A DNA stretch of 6,364 nt from CAYOLL01 sp964404765 [NCBI: uncultured Gemmatimonadota bacterium] (GTDB lineage: Bacteria; 4572-55): positions 1 to 6,364 of the forward strand of contig CAYOLL010000272.1 in NCBI GenBank assembly GCA_964404765.1. Direction: 5' to 3'. Position numbers and translations under genes: made by a program. The notes under the pieces were generated by a model. That model was not told where the DNA came from and did not search any database. It saw only the letters and a program-made list of their open reading frames with translations. This document shows, piece after piece, positions 5,264 through 6,364 of this stretch (within the stretch, counting starts at the first letter, position 1; each line of letters opens with the position of its first letter).

Positions 5264-6364
5264 CTATGAGAAGTTTTTGAGCAGCAGCGTCACCAGTTCA
5301 ACCGTCCGCTGGGCCTGATGTTGCACGCTGCAAATGGTATCCTGCGTAAGTCCGCTGCGTATGGCCACAGTGTCGATGTCAAGACCTTGTTGCGCCAAAA
5401 AAATGATCATGGCCGGCTCAATCATAGGCAAGGTCGCCGATACTCCGTCGAGCATCAGTCGCGCGCGGCCTTCTTGACACACGGCGAGGACAGCTTGAAA
5501 TCGAGCGTCTAAAATAGGGTCAATGGCGTCAAATGAAGCCTGCAAAGGTGAAAGCGGTAGGAAACTGCCTATGATCGCCGCGCGTGTTTCGCTTTCCGAC
5601 CAGACAATCGCCCCGCGCCGCCAGCATTCTGCCAACAGATAAGGCTGGGCCGGATTTACCGCCAGACTCAGACGGCCCGCTACGGTTAACGTCCCGGCAG
5701 GGTCAATCAAGCCGTAGTCCTGCCACAGCGCCTGCTCATATTGCCACTGCCGTTGTAGTCCCGCCGTCGTATTTTTCTCGTGGATTTCCAGATCGTATAA
5801 ATCGTCGGTCAAAAAGCGAATTTTTTTGGCTTTCCGCTGTTGACATTGCGGCTGATGAACGCAATTTTCGCATGGGAGTAAAGTCATTTCACGGCTTAAG
5901 CGTTCCATATCTTGCAGGGTTTTTTCGGCGTCGGTTTTATTTCGGGCGTGCTTGTTGAGCGCTTCGGCTTGATCGCGCTGCATCCGTAAATCACGGTAAG
6001 TGTTGATCAGTTTATAAGCCGCACGGGGCGAGCGACATTTCTTTTCCGGAATTAGGGCGTCCAACTCGGTTAGAATGGCAGCGGCATCGACCGGTTCGGA
6101 GGAAGTCTGCTGTCGGGCAAAAAAACTGCGCGCAAGCGTTTCGGCGACAGGCGCCGTCGGGGACAATTGCAACAGCGGCACATTGATCGAACGGCTGCGA
6201 AGCGGCTCCGGTTTGGCCAACAGTTTATCTTTAATATGCACCACGTCAATATCGGGATGATTGATGACAATTAAACTTGCCGTGGGGTGATCACGATCCA
6301 GCATACCCCTGGCCCGCCACAAACGCGCCTTCGAAAACGGCTGCCTATTTTCCTGGCCGACCCC
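5264..6364 (-). CDS. C-terminal part of a Ski2-like DEAD/DEAH-box helicase (5' end beyond the window)
   Basis: The frame is open to the right edge: 14 codons precede the leftmost possible start (a TTG at 6322). The gene is therefore cut by the window and the TTG should not be used as its start. Numbering from that TTG, the segment KPEPLRSRSINVPLLQL (37-53) matches the sequence that follows motif VI in Ski2/Mtr4-type RNA helicases. A helical region (about 100-150) leads to a Cys cluster, Cys151-x2-Cys154-x5-Cys160, then IRFLTDDLYDLEIHEK (168-183). The part at about 195-240 (QALWQDYGLID, LTVAGRLSLAV, YLLAECWRRGAI) is like the Ski2 C-terminal helical domain, and the end (313-349) resembles the close of a DSHCT-type domain. 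The Walker motifs would lie outside the window. Where motif VI (Q..GRAGR) should be, the residues read SKARLWRARGMLDRDH, a poor match. Likely role: ATP-driven unwinding of RNA. The activity of this copy cannot be judged here. Confidence 0.7.
   Translation of the reverse strand, partial: GVGQENRQPFSKARLWRARGMLDRDHPTASLIVINHPDIDVVHIKDKLLAKPEPLRSRSINVPLLQLSPTAPVAETLARSFFARQQTSSEPVDAAAILTELDALIPEKKCRSPRAAYKLINTYRDLRMQRDQAEALNKHARNKTDAEKTLQDMERLSREMTLLPCENCVHQPQCQQRKAKKIRFLTDDLYDLEIHEKNTTAGLQRQWQYEQALWQDYGLIDPAGTLTVAGRLSLAVNPAQPYLLAECWRRGAIVWSESETRAAIIGSFLPLSPLQASFDAIDPILDARFQAVLAVCQEGRARLMLDGVSATLPMIEPAMIIFLAQQGLDIDTVAIRSGLTQDTICSVQHQAQRTVELVTLLLKNFS

Noticed and set aside
6320-6322. TTG as the start of the helicase gene, giving a 352-residue protein
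   Set aside because: The frame stays open to the window edge and the protein begins in mid-helicase core, so the true start is outside.

Overview
The window holds four protein-coding genes, all on the minus strand and packed tightly (about 94% coding). No RNA gene, CRISPR array or transposase gene is visible. Read 5'->3' on the minus strand, the order is: a helicase-like gene that enters from the right edge without its start (6364 to 5264); a 121-base gap; a large FAD plus Fe-S dehydrogenase fusion (5142 to 2212); an FtsX/MacB-type ABC permease (2191 to 971); its ATPase (946 to 260); and then a 259-base AT-rich non-coding stretch to the left edge.

The source looks like an uncultivated Gram-negative (two-membrane) bacterium of moderate GC. 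The basis is the bacterial Ski2-like helicase with a Cys cluster, the MacB/LolD-type exporter and the YdiJ-like dehydrogenase. No phylum can be fixed from four genes.

The dehydrogenase, permease and ATPase are separated by only 20 and 24 bases and very probably form one operon. The dehydrogenase should oxidise a D-2-hydroxyacid (D-2-hydroxyglutarate or D-lactate type) and pass electrons through Fe-S and CCG domains to a membrane or soluble acceptor. The permease and ATPase form a complete minimal MacB/LolCDE-like half-transporter pair, which normally exports or extracts a lipid, lipoprotein or peptide. No link between the two activities is known to me, so the pairing is a curiosity and not evidence of a pathway.

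The most unusual item is a perfect 14-bp-stem palindrome inside the dehydrogenase gene (3517-3549), preceded on the minus strand by GTAG. It lies in the linker between the FAD and Fe-S domains and appears to add about 11 in-frame residues that relatives, as I remember them, do not have. A second GTAG-headed palindrome sits just after the helicase stop (5227-5251). Together they look like REP-type elements of the kind moved by RAYT (TnpA-REP) transposases, one of them domesticated as coding sequence. The left non-coding end holds a different repeat: two inverted arms, each made of three degenerate CACNAAGG octamers.
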